DNA of 64,000 nucleotides from Macrolepiota albuminosa (Eukaryota > Basidiomycota > Agaricomycetes > Agaricales > Agaricaceae). How positions within the stretch are numbered: the first letter of the stretch is position 1; every line of letters starts with the position of its first letter. The notes under the pieces are model-generated. The model made no database searches, was not told the DNA's origin, and saw nothing but the letters and a program-made list of their open reading frames with translations. The stretch covers positions 481,074 to 545,073 of the forward strand of contig JAMWFC010000132.1 of the NCBI GenBank assembly GCA_027475525.1, given 5' to 3'. The position numbers and the translations under genes are program-made. This document shows positions 11,003-23,949 of this stretch, piece after piece.

Positions 11003-14000
11003 TTAAGTGTGATAAAAAAACTTACTATTTTGGCTATCTTGAGATTGGGCATCTTGTGGTGCATAACATTCTGTCCATTGATGACCAAGCCTACACTGAG
11101 ATAGGTCAAGAGAAAGAGAACCAAATCGAGAAATAATGAGAGTATTGTGGGAATGACGAAGGACCTGAAGAATGTTTGGTGGAACCCACATTAAAGGCAT
11201 GTGATTGTAAGAAGACAGAATCCATCCATCAGAAGTAGAATACCATGGCAGATTGACTATCTGTGATGGATGAAGAGGTTGGTCACTGGATTCAGAGATG
11301 TGTTGGGTTGGATCAAGTAAGAACATTGTAGATGTGACTTCATTGTTATAGTCTTGTGATTGTTGCATTACTTCAGTAGAGAAAGTATTCTCCTCTGATA
11401 CAGATTCATCATAAGGTTTAGGTGGGAAAGGAACTTGACGTTCATAAGTTATAAGTTTATCAGATGTTACTAGACTAGGTTTGGTGCTATGTAGCTGTTG
11501 AATAGTTGAAACATTCCATACTCTTATAGAGTGATCTTCAGAGCCAGATACAACTTGGAGTCCATCAGGTGAGAATGCAACAGATGTAACAGTATCAGTG
11601 TGTCCTTCAAATTCCTGCACTTTTTTACCAGTCAAGACATCCCATACACATATGGATTTGTCAGCAGATCCAGATGCAATTTGAGTGCCATCAGGAGAAA
11701 AGGCAACAGAGTTGACCTTACTAGTGTGGCCTTGGAACTCTTGCACCTTTTGACCAGTTGATACATCCCACACACATATGAATTTATCATCAGATACAGA
11801 TACAGTTTGAGTTTTATCTGGTGAAAAGGCAACAAATGTGACATAAATGTCACCATATAACTCTTGCACTTTTTTACCAGTTGAGACACTCCACACATTT
11901 ATCGAGTTACCAATAGATACAGATAGAATTTGAGTCCCATCAGGTGAAAAGGCAACAGATTTGACCCGCTCAGTGTTGCTTTTTAACTTTTGCACTTTTT
12001 TACCAGTTGATACATCCCACACATATATAGATTCATCATCATATGCAGATACAATTTGAGTCCCATCAGGTGAAAATACAACAGATGTGACTCTATCAGT
12101 GTGGCCTAATAACTCTTGCACCTTTTTACCAGTTGCTACATTCCACACACACACAGATCTGTCACGCAATGTAGAAACAATTTGAGTTCCATCAGGTGAA
12201 AAGGAAACATAGTTGACAGAAAAATTATCATGTGGTAACTCCTGCACCTTTTTACCAGTTGATACATCCCACACACATATGGAATTATCATCAGATATAG
12301 ATACAATTTGAGTTCCATCAGGTGAAAAGGCAACAGATGTGATATTATGAGTGTGACCTGGTAACTTTTGCACTTTTTTATCAATTGATACATCCCACAC
12401 ACATACAGATTTGTCACCAGATCCAGATAAAATTTGAGTTCCATCAGGTGAAAAGGCAACAGAATTGACATAAAGAGTGTGACCTTGTAACTCTTGCACC
12501 TTTTTACCAGTTGATACATCCCATACATATACAAAATTATCACCAGATCCAGATACAATTTGAGTCCCATCAGGTGAAAAGGCAACAGAGGTGACACTAG
12601 CAGTGTGGCCTGGTAACACTTGCACCCTTTTACCAGTTGATACATCCCATATATATATATAATGATCTCCAGATCCAGATACAATTTGAGTCCCATCAGG
12701 TGAAAAGGCAACAGAATTGATCCATCTAGTGTGACCTAGTAACTCCTGCACCTTTTTACCTGTTGATACATTCCACACACATATAGATTTATCATAAGAT
12801 CCAGACACAATTTGAGTCCCATCAGGTGAAAAGGCAACAGATAAGACACCATCAGTGTGGCCTAATAAATCTTGCACCCTTTTACCAGTTGATACATTCC
12901 ATACATATACACAATTATCACCAGATCCAGATACAATTTGAGTCCCATCAGGTGAAAAGGCAACAGAGCTGACATAATGAGTGTGGCCTTGTAACTCTTG
13001 CACTTTTTGACCAGTTGAGACATCCCATATATACACACAATTATCACCTGATCCAGATACAATTTGAGTTCCATCCAGTGAAAAAGCAACAGATGTGACA
13101 CATGTGAAAAAGACAGGTGATTGTTGTGCTAATTTACCAGTCAATAAATGCCGTATAAATTGATGCTCATCATAAGATCCAGATGCAATTTGAGTTGCAT
13201 TAGATGAAAGCCTGACAGATGCACTCCTATAAGTACCCTTGTCCTGTAACTCTTGCACTTTTTTACCAGTTGATACATCCCACACATATATAAATTTATC
13301 ACTAGATGCAGATACAACTTGAGTCCCATCAGATGAAAAGGAAACAGAGTTGACATTACAAAGGTGACCTTGTAACTCTTGTACTTTTTTACCAGTTGAT
13401 ACATCCCACACACACACAGATTTATCACAAGATCCAGATACAATTTGAGTCCCATCAGATGAAAAGGCAACAGATGTGACACTATTAGTATGGCCTAATA
13501 ACTCTTGCATCTTTTTACCAGTTGATACATCCCACATACACACAGATTTATCATAAGATCCAGACACAATTTGAGTCCCATCAGGTGAAAAGGCAACAGA
13601 TGTGACATTATTAGTATGGCCTAATAACCCTTGCACCTTTTTACCAGTTGATACATCCCATACATATATGGATTTATCATCAGATCCAGATACAATTTGA
13701 GTTCCATCAGTTGAAAAGGCAACAGAGGTGACACTATCAGTGTGGCCTTGTAACTCTTGCATCTTTTTACCATTTGAAACATCCCACAGATATATAAATT
13801 TATCATAAGATCCAGACACAATTTGAGTCCCATCAGGTGAAAAAGCAACAGATGTCACACTCTTAGTATGGTCTTGCAACTTTTGCACATTTTTATCAGT
13901 TGATACATCCCATATGTATATACAATGATCACTAGATCCAAATGCAATTTGAGTCCCATCAGGGGAAAAGGCAACAGATGTGACCAAATAAGTGTTGCCT

Positions 14001-17000
14001 TGAAACTGTTGCATCTTGCTACTAGTTAAGACATTCCATACATATAGATAATTTCTATCAGATCCACATACAAGTTGAGTCCCATCAGGTGAAAAGGCAA
14101 CAGAGGTGATCCAAGTGTAGCCTTGGAATTCTTGTACCTTTTTACCAGTTGATATGTCCCATACATATACACAATTATCACCAGATCCAGATACAATTTG
14201 AGTTCCATCAGGTGAAAAGGCAACAGATGTGACCTGATTACTATGGCCTTGTAACTCTTGCACCTTTTTACCAGTTGAGACATCCCATACATATACAAAA
14301 TTATCACCAGATCCAGATACAATTTGAGTTCCATCAGGTGAAAAGGCAACAGATGTGACATAAAGAGTGTGACCTTGTAACTCTTGCACCTTTTTACCAG
14401 TTGATACATCCCATACATATACAAAATTATCACCAGATCCAGATACAATTTGAGTCCCATCAGGTGAAAAGGCAACAGATGTGACCTGATTACTGTGGCC
14501 TTGTAACTCTTGCACCTTTTTACCAGTTGAGACATTCCATACATATACACAATTATTACCAGATCCAGATACAATTTGAGTCCCATCAGGTGAAAAGGCA
14601 ACAGATGTGACCTGATTACTATGGCCTTGTAACTCTTGCACTTTTTTACCGGTTGATACATCCCACACACATATGGATTTATCATCAGATCCAGATACAA
14701 TTTGAGTTCCATCAGGTGAAAAGGCAACAGATGCAACACTATCAGTGTGGCCTTGTAACTCTTGCACCTTTTTACCAGTTGATACATCCCATATATACAC
14801 ACAATTATCATCAGATCCAGATACAATTTGAGTTCCATCAGGTGAAAAGGTAACAGATGTAATCTGATAAGTGTTGCTTTCTAATGTTTGCACTGATTTA
14901 CCAGTTGATATATCCCATATATCTACATCATTGTCAACTGATCCAGATGCAATCCAAGTTCCATCAGGTGAAAAGGCAACAGGTGTGATCTGACTAGTAT
15001 AGCCTTGGAACTCTTGCACTTTTTTTCCAGTTGAGATATCCCACATACACAGAGAGTCATTGGTAAATCCAGCCACAATTTGAGTCCCATCAGGTGAATA
15101 TGCAACACAGTGTACTTCAATGTGAGCATTTAATTTTAACAACAGTGCTTCTATTTTAGAACCTTCAATCCATGGCAAAAATCTAAATTGACTTTTCCAT
15201 AGTGTTATAAAATCACCACTTTTCCATGTTGCTAATGCAGACAAATAAAGATGAGGAGTTGACAATGCTACTTTATTTGCACCAAAATATTTAGCAAAGT
15301 TTGCAGCATCCTGGAGATCTTTCACTAAATCTGGAGATTCCTTTGTATACTATTTATCATGATAAGTTTAACAAAGGGACTAGACTAAATTAAAAGTCTC
15401 ACCTCAGAAAATTTCTTAGCTATTTGGTAAACAGCTGTTCCACAATCATGAGATAATTGCATAAGATTCATAGTTTCTATCCAGAAGAGAAATTTATAAT
15501 GGAGAAATTGTGATATTTTGCCTGAAAAATGTTTAAATGTACTCAGATCAAGAGTATTAGCCATAGATTGAAGTACATGATAAGCCCAGTGTTTACATGC
15601 ATATTTTAATTCATTGGAAATTGTTTTCTTTTTACTTTCAAGATCAGATACTTCATTATCAAATAAAAAAGATGATTCAAGGCCACATATATTAAATTTG
15701 AGGCCTGTCATCATAATGTTGAAACACTGAGTAGCAAGAAACTTATTATAATCAATTGCATTACAACTCATATTCAGTGCATATTTTTGCATAGTAATAT
15801 TTGAACAAGCTTGTTCAAAAATAAAATCAGGAAAGGATGCATGGTACCAAAAAACACATTCATCTTTAATAAACAGAACTGCATGGAGGTTTTCAACAAC
15901 ATTTTGAGCCTGATCTACATCTTTAGAATTATTGAGTATTGCAGCAAGAGAAGGAGATATACGCTCTTCTGCACAAAGAAGTGTGTGCAAAACTTTTAAC
16001 CGAGCATTTAGATCATCATTTTCAAAGCCACTAAAAGCCTCAGACAAAATTTGACAATAAATATTATTAACTTGTGAGAATTGATTTGTTTGCAGAGAAT
16101 GTGCATAAGGTGTAAGTAATCTTTTCAATTTTTTTTCTTGTTCCATTGAAGTAGATTGATCAGGATAGGATATATATTTAACTGCAGTTGAAGCATATAT
16201 GAAGAGACCATCTGCTTTCTTTGCAAGAGTATCAAGTCCATGATCATTTTTAAGTTTTGGAAGACTATAATGCAAGTATTTTTCAATATCTTTTTGAACA
16301 TCTTCTTTAGCAACATCATATAGATGACAAACAGCCTTTGATGTAAATGATTCACATAAATGAGCAAGTTCAGGATCTGGTCGACTTGTAACAAGGAATT
16401 TGAGACCAGACAAATAATTATCATTGATCATTGTAAAAAGGTCTTTTAGAAAAGTTAACCCTCCTCTTCCTTCAATTTCATCCAAAGCATCAATAACAAT
16501 AAGATATGATGAAAGATTGGTTGAATGTTTATTTATAGATTTTTGCCATGGATCAGCTAAAAGATCTTTCATCTGCTTTGAAAGTATATCAACTGAGTCA
16601 AACTTGTCAGCATTATGCAAGGATTGTGCAAATAACTTTGAATTTCGAGCAAGCTGATATACAAGTGTTGGAATGATGAATCTCTTATGTTTTGTATCAT
16701 GAAACTGTCGAGAGCAAAAAAATGAGGCTTGAAGAATACAAGGCATATTTAAAGCCTCATCACTGAAATGCTGGGCCACAGTATATGCAATTGTTGATTT
16801 TCCTGATCCTGCTTGGCCAGTTAACCAAAAGCCTCATCACTGAAATGCTGGGCCACAGTATATGCAATTGTTGATTTTCCTGATCCTGCTTGGCCAGTTA
16901 ACCAGAAAACATGAGGTGATTCTGGTGTTACATCTTGTGCCCATTTATAAATTTGTTCAAGAATAGAAATACGAGTATCTGGAGTGCAAGGTCCACGAGA

Positions 17001-18298
17001 TAATTGTTTTGTATTTTCAAGATCAACATTGAAGACTGCTTTGCGTGAACGAGGCCAGGTATTGAGTTGAAGTTGCTAGTAAATATGTCAACATTCATCC
17101 AGTACTTATATTAGCAGTTAAACTACCTCAAGTTTTGGGAATATAGCAGATGTATATTTGTCAATGCTAAGCATGATTTTGAGCTAAAAAAAATTCAGTA
17201 TCACCATTAATAGTTAGCATTTACATATTGAAAAACATACATAAAAGTTTTTGGTATTATCATCAATATTTCTAAGAATTTTTTGGCTTTTTGTCTTAAC
17301 TTGTTCATTTTCCAAAACATCTCGCCATAATCTGTTATTCTTCATTTTATAAAGCTCAAAAAGATCTTCAAGCAGAATTCTACATATTGGTCAGAAGACA
17401 AGTAATGAGATCAATCCATCATGCACACCTTGCAAAGTCTTGTTTCATCTTTGTTGAAACTGTATCTGCAGCATCTTCACTAACCAAAGCTTCTCCTATA
17501 ATTTCAACTCGTTTTTTAATGCTATTTATCAATTCTTTGAGTGTTTCATGGTTATTGTCCACAGCCTGCATTGATCTTTAGCAAAGCACTCAGAGAAATA
17601 CAATAAGAATGTACATTTCCAAGCTGAATAAGCATGTTGACAGCAGCAACTGGCACTTTGAAAGGTGTTCCATCAAGTAACTTCTCTGCCTGTCCAAGAA
17701 GAATTTCGAGGCCATGCCAAGCAGTATTGAATACATGCCTAGCCTTTGAGCCATGAGAATAACCTATTGAGAGTGAGTTGGTTGTATCTTTGTTTCAATC
17801 AATTATCTACCTGGTTTAGTCTTGTCAGTTTCTTCCAGCGCAATTTCAGAAGAAATGGCATTGGATGTCCAAGGGTTTCCACTACCTATTACTAGCTGCT
17901 CAAACTCTGTAATGTAAGAACATTGATGCACTCACCACCTCCTGCTTGATCATTTGTTTCCTCATGGGTATTGAGAGGAGAAGATATCCCTCCAGTCGCA
18001 ATGACCATGGCAGGACCTTGCGGACCTGAGGATGGATGTCAGAATTCTCATCGTCAGAAACTAATAGTAGGTAGATACTAATAATGGGCACTCCAGGCGA
18101 CCCTTGAATGCTTGCAGTTGGGACATCTGTGGTTACAGTTGCACTTGGTCCCTCCGATGCACTTCTAGGAGAAGGCGATGGAGTACGGCTGCCGGGCTTC
18201 TTGAAAAGGTCCTTTACTGGAGCAAGAAGGTGACGTTGAACCCATTTCCTGTTTGAGCGTTGAGCATGCATATCTTGTTTCTGAGCGTTGTGCGACAT
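11003..18298 (-). CDS. STAND / NLR-like receptor: helical N-terminus, NACHT NTPase, 29 WD40 repeats
   Basis: Nine exons on the minus strand: 18298-18079, 18025-17936, 17885-17811, 17763-17615, 17565-17429, 17379-17241, 17183-17127, 17075-15403, 15349-11003. Phases agree at every junction, and after removing one copy of a 77-base duplication (16751-16904) the product is about 2,269 residues. The N-terminus has a disordered Ser/Pro-rich leader, then a helical region (AWHGLEILL..GTPFKVPVAA..) shared by many basidiomycete STAND proteins. The NACHT module shows Walker A GQAGSGKST and the Walker B-like stretch LIVIDALDEI. A helical linker precedes 29 WD40 repeats of 42 residues (four seven-blade propellers plus one). 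The C-terminal tail WILSSYNHMPLMWVPP...LDLSQ is the usual end of fungal NACHT-WD40 proteins. Known relatives (HET-E/HNWD) sense a ligand through WD40 repeats and trigger an oligomerisation and death response. This gene is markedly AT-rich compared with the metabolic genes nearby. Confidence 0.9.
11495..15120 (-). repeat. Array of 29 near-identical 126-base WD40-coding repeats
   Basis: Each unit encodes the pattern VTSVAFSPDGTQIVSGS-xxx-(V/I)-(Y/C)-x-W-DVSTGKKVQELQGH. Units 6, 7 and 21 (counted from the N-terminus) share an identical 39-residue core and many others differ at only a few places. The differences cluster just after SGS, around the Y/C-x-W strand, and in the three residues after GH. 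Two units are unusual: unit 16 has lost most consensus residues and unit 9 is divergent. High identity between distant units implies ongoing recombination or gene conversion. Confidence 0.95.
16751..16904. repeat. Exact 2 x 77-base tandem duplication over the Walker A codons
   Basis: 77 bases from 16751 are repeated exactly from 16828. The unit contains the P-loop of the NACHT domain, so the assembly shows two P-loops and a stop between them. Removing one unit gives a continuous GKST..QHFSDEALNM sequence in frame with both sides. Confidence 0.95.
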
Positions 18299-19885
18299 AG
18301 CAATAGAACAATCTCGTAGTGGACGTTGATAGTTGAGGTTCGGTTGTAAAGAACAAGCAAACGTGTCGTTCTCCCATGAGTACCATCAATCATCTGATCA
18401 TCTTTTCACAGCGTTTTCTAGATTTAAATCAAAAAATGACCGGTCTTGTCAGAGCTGAGAAAAACAAATGCCAATTTGAGGACAATGTGTAGTACGTTAG
18501 TCCCAATCGTGTCGAAAAGTTCCCATTAGGACTTCTATATCACGACAATGCTCACACGACAAGGTAGCATACAGTGGCGAGTATGTCCGCTGACTCGAAC
18601 GTTTCAGTCCCATCTGTAATGATCGCCAGCCTCACAACATTTGTCATTGATCAAGAGCATCATGTACGTGGGCTGCGGGGCTGCGACAAATGTGTAATGC
18701 GATTATATAGGAGCAAGAAAACAACGTGGGATGCAAAGTACGTACTTAGATCAGGTGCATGAGGTTAGTTCGGGTTCTGAGTCACAGGAGCAAGAAAACA
18801 ACGTGGGATGCAAAGTACGTACTTAGATCAGGTGCATGAGGTTAGTTCGGGTTCTGAGTCACACGAGGAAGATGTACGTCGTCTTTGTTTGACTATACGT
18901 GTTTTTTTTAGTCCACAACCTGTCGTGTCGGAAGGAACTCTAGTGTGATGCTATGGGAAGTTGTCACAGCGTAGCATTCGAAGAGGGCCTACATGTCAAG
19001 ATACTTTGCAGACAAGAGGAGCCATATACAAGACGAAATTTGAACTATAATATATAGAGGTTCGAAAATTGGAAGTCATGGAGATACTTCTGCATATAGA
19101 AGGTGACCCGAGCATAACCTGATGGCATGGAATTGGTCTTGAATTTTGGGCTGATGAATCGACCAACCTTCTCAAGAACCATCGACGAGGGACGGAGGCG
19201 ATAAATAATGTAATGATAGAAGCCCACAGCAGTAATAGCGGACGGAGGTCTAGGTCACTATATCCATGAAGAGTCACTTCGTCCAGGCTTTACGCGCAGC
19301 AGATATTGAAGGCAATCCTGTACAAGGTAATTTGTAGCGGTTTTGGTTCCCCGCTTATGGAATGGCTGGTAGCCTTGTCCATTTCAGCGTAGTGGTTCAC
19401 CGGATAGTCACGCCTTTTGTTCTAATGGATCTCTCAAAACGTGTACTCGAGTACTAGGGACCCTTCTATACCAGAGATTTGTTCGTCTACTTCTGCATTT
19501 AGACACGACAATTTTTATGATAACACCCAGAAGCTATGTCCCCACCTTCGTACAGTGGACGGAAACTCTGCAAAGCGGGGATTGAGCAACACGTTCTGAA
19601 GAGGATATGGGATGGTTTTCCGCGAAAAGGCAACAAATAACTTGCGTCGTAAGAGCCGGTAGACGCTGAATCAAAGTTGCCGCGATTTCCTCATGTAATA
19701 CGGTAGGAGGATAGCGAAACATGTTCAACGCAGGAACTACTGACCTGATACCAATAAACTGTTTCGTTTACGTTTAGGTTTAGGTTAGTGTGACTTAACA
19801 TTTAAACCAGTCCAGGACACGCCAAACAACAATGACATCATTACGCACTTCAACGTTTGAACACGAATTCCACTTTTGCAATAAC
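18299..19885. other. Upstream of STAND gene; no gene recognised; contains a 77-base duplication
   Basis: No coding motif was recognised on either strand. A minus-strand open frame near 19045-19277 shows no known domain. An exact 77-base tandem duplication lies at 18709-18862. The first part should include the STAND promoter. Confidence 0.4.
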
Positions 19886-21015
19886 ATGCCCACCCGCACA
19901 GGAAAACATAATCACATCCAATCCACGAGACTCGCATTGGAAACAGTCAAGCAGCACCCGCACCATTAATAACACTCTTTGGCAGTTGCTTCTGTCCGTT
20001 TGTGCAACACGTGTGGCTTGCGCTCTAGTTCTTTGGGATTTCGTACAAGGTCAGCGTCCTCCATTCATACATTCACCCTGAAATTATCTATTTAGTACTG
20101 TTAGTCTCCAAGAAATCTCAGTTCTACACAGACCTTTGGATTAATGACTAAATGCACAGACGAAGTCGACCCTTAGAAGAAACGCCAGGAACTGCTCCAA
20201 GTTTCAGCCGAAGGTCTCGTTCCAGTATTGAAACTGCACAACGATAACCCACCGAGAGCGTCGGATGAGAGCACGGTCATTATGGAGTATCTCGAGGAGT
20301 GCGCTTTCTCCGTTTCCTTCACATCGATGATGACGTGACGTCACCAGCCTTGCAAGCACAAAGATGGGAGCGACGTAGTCTTCTCCCTTCCCCCGGTTGA
20401 TCCCTGTTTGTTTTTCGTCAGCTTTGACTTAATGAATTACTGACTTACACACAGATGCTCGTGCCCTAGTTCGTCTTCAAGCAGACCACACCAACCGCCA
20501 TCTCGTTCTCTCCTACTCAGAAATCGAATACGCAGTTGAGCTCCGCACCGCCATTACTATTCTCATTTCGTCCTTCGAGCGTGCGGAGCGCGAGGTTCAC
20601 TCCGGCACTGGGTATCTGGGAGAGGGAGAGGGAGAGGCGGTGAGGAGGGGTCTGGGTCTGTGGATTGAGGGTGGGAAATTGGGGTGGGCAGATGTCATGG
20701 CAGGCCTTTGTGAGTACTTCCTTAGTCATACTGAGCAGAGGCCTGACGAGGATGAAAGGGGCTGTTTGGAGCGAGAAACGCATTGAAACACTACCGCGGA
20801 TACGAGTCACCTTCCAGGAAGTTGTTTGGCAATCTGGCCCTCCAAGGCGATGTGTGGTATCGAAGAGCTGTATATTGATAGTTATGAACGGTATAGGTTT
20901 TCTTTCATGCCCTTGTGAAGATGCTGATTTGGGGGAATAACTATGCATTCATTCAATCGCCCAAATACTAGTCAAGGTGCAAATGCTATCAATACCGGTC
21001 GTAGAAACACTTATT
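19886..21015 (+). pseudogene. Glutathione S-transferase (omega/GTO-like) pseudogene
   Basis: Pieces in order match a fungal GST. The N-terminal thioredoxin-fold part reads ITLFGSCFCPFVQHVWLAL with an active-site-type CPF motif (about 19965-20021), followed by a TAG stop where Glu is expected. Next come EVDP, a TAG stop, then KKRQELLQVSAEGLVPVL and ESTVIMEYLEE (about 20165-20300). The C-terminal helical domain follows in pieces: DARALVRLQADHTNRHL, GLGLWIEGGKLGWADVMAG, IEELYIDSYERYR and the end RPNTSQGANAINTGR (about 20960-21003). At least two in-frame stops and several frame changes mean no full-length protein is made. None of these breaks coincides with a 77-base duplication, so the decay looks real. 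Its place beside the transporter suggests a lost detoxification gene. Confidence 0.75.
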
Positions 21016-21658
21016 TATTCAATGAGCAGTCCCTACTATCGTTCAATCAGTGTATGTTTGTCGCCCTGGTCTTACTCTGTCATTCTAGGATTCTGGCCCG
21101 GATGTTTGATGCTTCATATTGCCTTTTGAAGAGTGCGGTCATCCGAGTGAAAGTTGTTGCTATATTGAAGTAAACGCAACGCTGTGTGCCAGAAGATGAA
21201 ACATCTTTCACACTAGCATCGTTCCCTGCATCCAGTGATTTAGGAGCTCATCTGCAATATTAGATAATGTCCTATAGATCAGCAAGAAACATGAAGGCTC
21301 TATCGTGATGGAACGTGCTGTAGTGGATCCACGACACCTGTACCATCAACAGCAGTTTGTGACGCCAAGGGTGCAGCAACCCTTACATCGGCTAATAATG
21401 CCATGTGACGAAGACCCATATCGCCTTGCTTGACACGGCACTGTCATCTTTGCGGCCGTTTTGCAAATGGGACAAACTTTCCTATCTATGTGAGATCTCG
21501 GAACACTGTAGGTCCTCTTATTCCTCAATTCCAGATGTTTGCATATCAGACAATCAATTATGCCTTATGGATGATTAATTGTGCTTGCAACTGTGCCGAG
21601 TATTCATTGCCACCCACTTCTCAAGGTGGCCCAAAGTTTTCTCGGAAGGCCCTCAATC
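21016..21658. other. Intergenic upstream of DHA2 transporter
   Basis: Short open frames on both strands without recognisable domains. It should contain the transporter promoter and 5' UTR. Confidence 0.4.
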
Positions 21659-23949
21659 ATGCCGTTTGAAGACACGATGACCAGCCTTCCCTCTGAGCAG
21701 CATGCTAGGCAAGAAAAGCCGTCCCAGGCCGGAGAGTCGTATGCAGCTCAGTCGACAGCAAAGCTACCAACACAGAACATGGACATCCCCTCGCCAAAGC
21801 GTGACCTTCGCTTCTGGCTTGTCTTCGTATCTCTATGCTGCTGTACGCTTCTCTCAGCCATTGATCTCGTATGTATTTTTTGCATACTTCTATGCACGAT
21901 GGCTGAAACACACACTCTTTGCTCTCTTGTCAGGCAGGAGTGAGCACTGCGGCGCCGACGATTGTGCACGCTCTCAAAGGCGATGCCTTTGCTTGGATCT
22001 TCTCTGCTTACGCACTCTCCTCAGCTGCGTGCATACCCCTAAGCGGTAATCTAGCGGAAATCTTTGGCAGACGACCTGTCCTCCAATCTGGTATTATGAT
22101 CTTCATGGCTGGCTCGGCGATCGCGGGCGCGGCGCCGACGATGACCGTCCTTATTGTTGGGCGGGGTGCGTGTCATATAGTTTGGTAAAAGTACGCTCAA
22201 CTGGTTTGTTATAGCTATCCAGGGGGTAGGCGGAGGCATTATTCAGTCGTTGTCAGCTATTGTAACGGCTGACCTCGTGCCATTGAGGGAGCGTGGGCTG
22301 TTTACAGGTATTACTGGCTTGTAGATCGATCTGTTCTTTCCTATTCCAGTATTATACTAACCATGCCCTGACATTGACAGAATGTGGACATTGGGTTCGG
22401 CAATCGCACCTTTCATAGCTGGTGCTCTGTCAGAAAAAGCTAGTTGGCGGTGGCTTTTTTGTCCGTCTTCCATTTTATGTTTTCTGCGTCAATATATGAA
22501 TTATCTGCTACCCAGTCATCAACCTCCCACTCAGCGGAGTGGCTTTTGGCGTTGTGACACTATTCTTGCGGCTTAAAACCCCCAGACAAGCCCTACGTAC
22601 CAAGTTCTTCAAGATCGATTGGATGTAAGATCCTGTACATGAGATGCGGCGAATTAATTGATTTGACCTTCTTTCATAGCGGGAATATATTGATCATCAC
22701 ATCAGCTTGTTCATGTATGCTTGCACTCACATGGGGTGGAACTGAATATTCCTGGTCATCTTATCAGGTTCTCATCCCACTCATCCTTGGTATTGCGGGA
22801 CTGGCATTTGCTCTACTCTATGAGGCCAAATGGGCGAGTCAGCCCGCGGTTCCGTGGATTGTGCTCGCGAATCGGACAAGTATCAGTGGGTGAGTGTTCG
22901 TTAGAAATATGGCTATATACATTGGTTAATGCGGTTTTTGATCTTAGATACATCGGGACTTTCATTTCTGGAATGGCAAATATAAACATTGGATGTGAGT
23001 CTATCATTTTCCACATTAACTATAGAAATTGACACGCCTGTAGACTATCTGTAAGTATCGTCACGTTTCACCTTTCAATTCTCGTTTCGATTGACGTGCC
23101 TAGGCCTACCTGGTTCCAAGCTGTACAAGGGGCAAGCCCCATCACAGCTGGACTTCGTTTTATGCCCTGGGCTGTATCAATATCTGGCTTTGCGATTGTC
23201 GGAGGTGTTATCGTAGCAAAGATTGGGAAATACAAGCTTATCGTTAGTATCTCTCTGACAATTACCTGTAACGCATTCTCACTCCCGTCTGGCTTTGTAG
23301 AATCTGATTGCGTGGTGTATCCTGCTTATTGGCACGGGATTGTTAATCACCTTGAAGCTAAAGACATCAATAGGGTTGTTGATCTTGTATGAACTGGTTA
23401 TGGGCACTGCTGGCGGTTTGTTATATACATCTTCAGTACGCCGGTGACTTCAAACTCAAACCAATTCCCCATGCTGACCAGCCTTGATCAGTTTGCTGTC
23501 CTCTCACCTCTTCCTGTGACAGAAAATGCACAAGCAATTGCAGTCCTCACATTCTCGCGGGTTTTCTCTCAGGTAATGTCAGTTTTTGGCAATATAATGT
23601 GATACATACAAACACCACAGCTCAGGCATGGGGAGTAGCCATCGGCGGAACAGTTTTCCAGGGCGCCCTGAAGCGAAAGTTACCTGCCAGTCTAGTTCAC
23701 CAATTTCCCACCAATGCCGATATCGTCTACTATATCGTCCCTGAAATTTCAACGTTGTCTGGCCCTTTGAAGTATGATGTACAACTGGCATTTCTGCAGA
23801 GCTTTCGTACTTTATGGATCACAGAGGAAATTATGGTTGCAATCGGTGCTCTTACAGTGTTCTTTATGAAGGATCTGCCGTTAAGGAGGACAGTGGATGA
23901 GGATTGGGGGTTAGAGATGAAGCACAACGAGGGAACAACAGAGAAGTAG
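21659..23949 (+). CDS. MFS drug-efflux transporter, DHA2 (14-helix) type
   Basis: Twelve exons join in frame to 559 residues: 21659-21868, 21934-22165, 22215-22320, 22381-22460, 22516-22624, 22680-22889, 22948-22994, 23044-23050, 23104-23242, 23301-23435, 23492-23572, 23626-23949. After a 55-residue polar cytosolic start, helix 1 (FWLVFVSLCCCTLLSAIDL) leads into motifs of the DHA2 family: LSGNLAEIFGRRPVL (motif A), GRAIQGVGGGI, the W-x-LGSAIAPFIAGAL block and YYLPTWFQAVQG. The end is a hydrophilic acidic tail. It would export small toxic molecules or metabolites using the proton gradient. Exon 8 is a 7-base microexon needed to build the conserved YYLPTWFQ motif. All splice junctions are GT-AG with introns of 49-65 bases. 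A GST pseudogene lies just upstream. Export of the pathway product is inference. Confidence 0.9.

Noticed and set aside
11632..15129. Several open frames of 70-270 codons in other frames over the WD40 array
   Set aside because: They arise because the 126-base WD40 unit is open in more than one frame; their repeated text mirrors the WD40 period.
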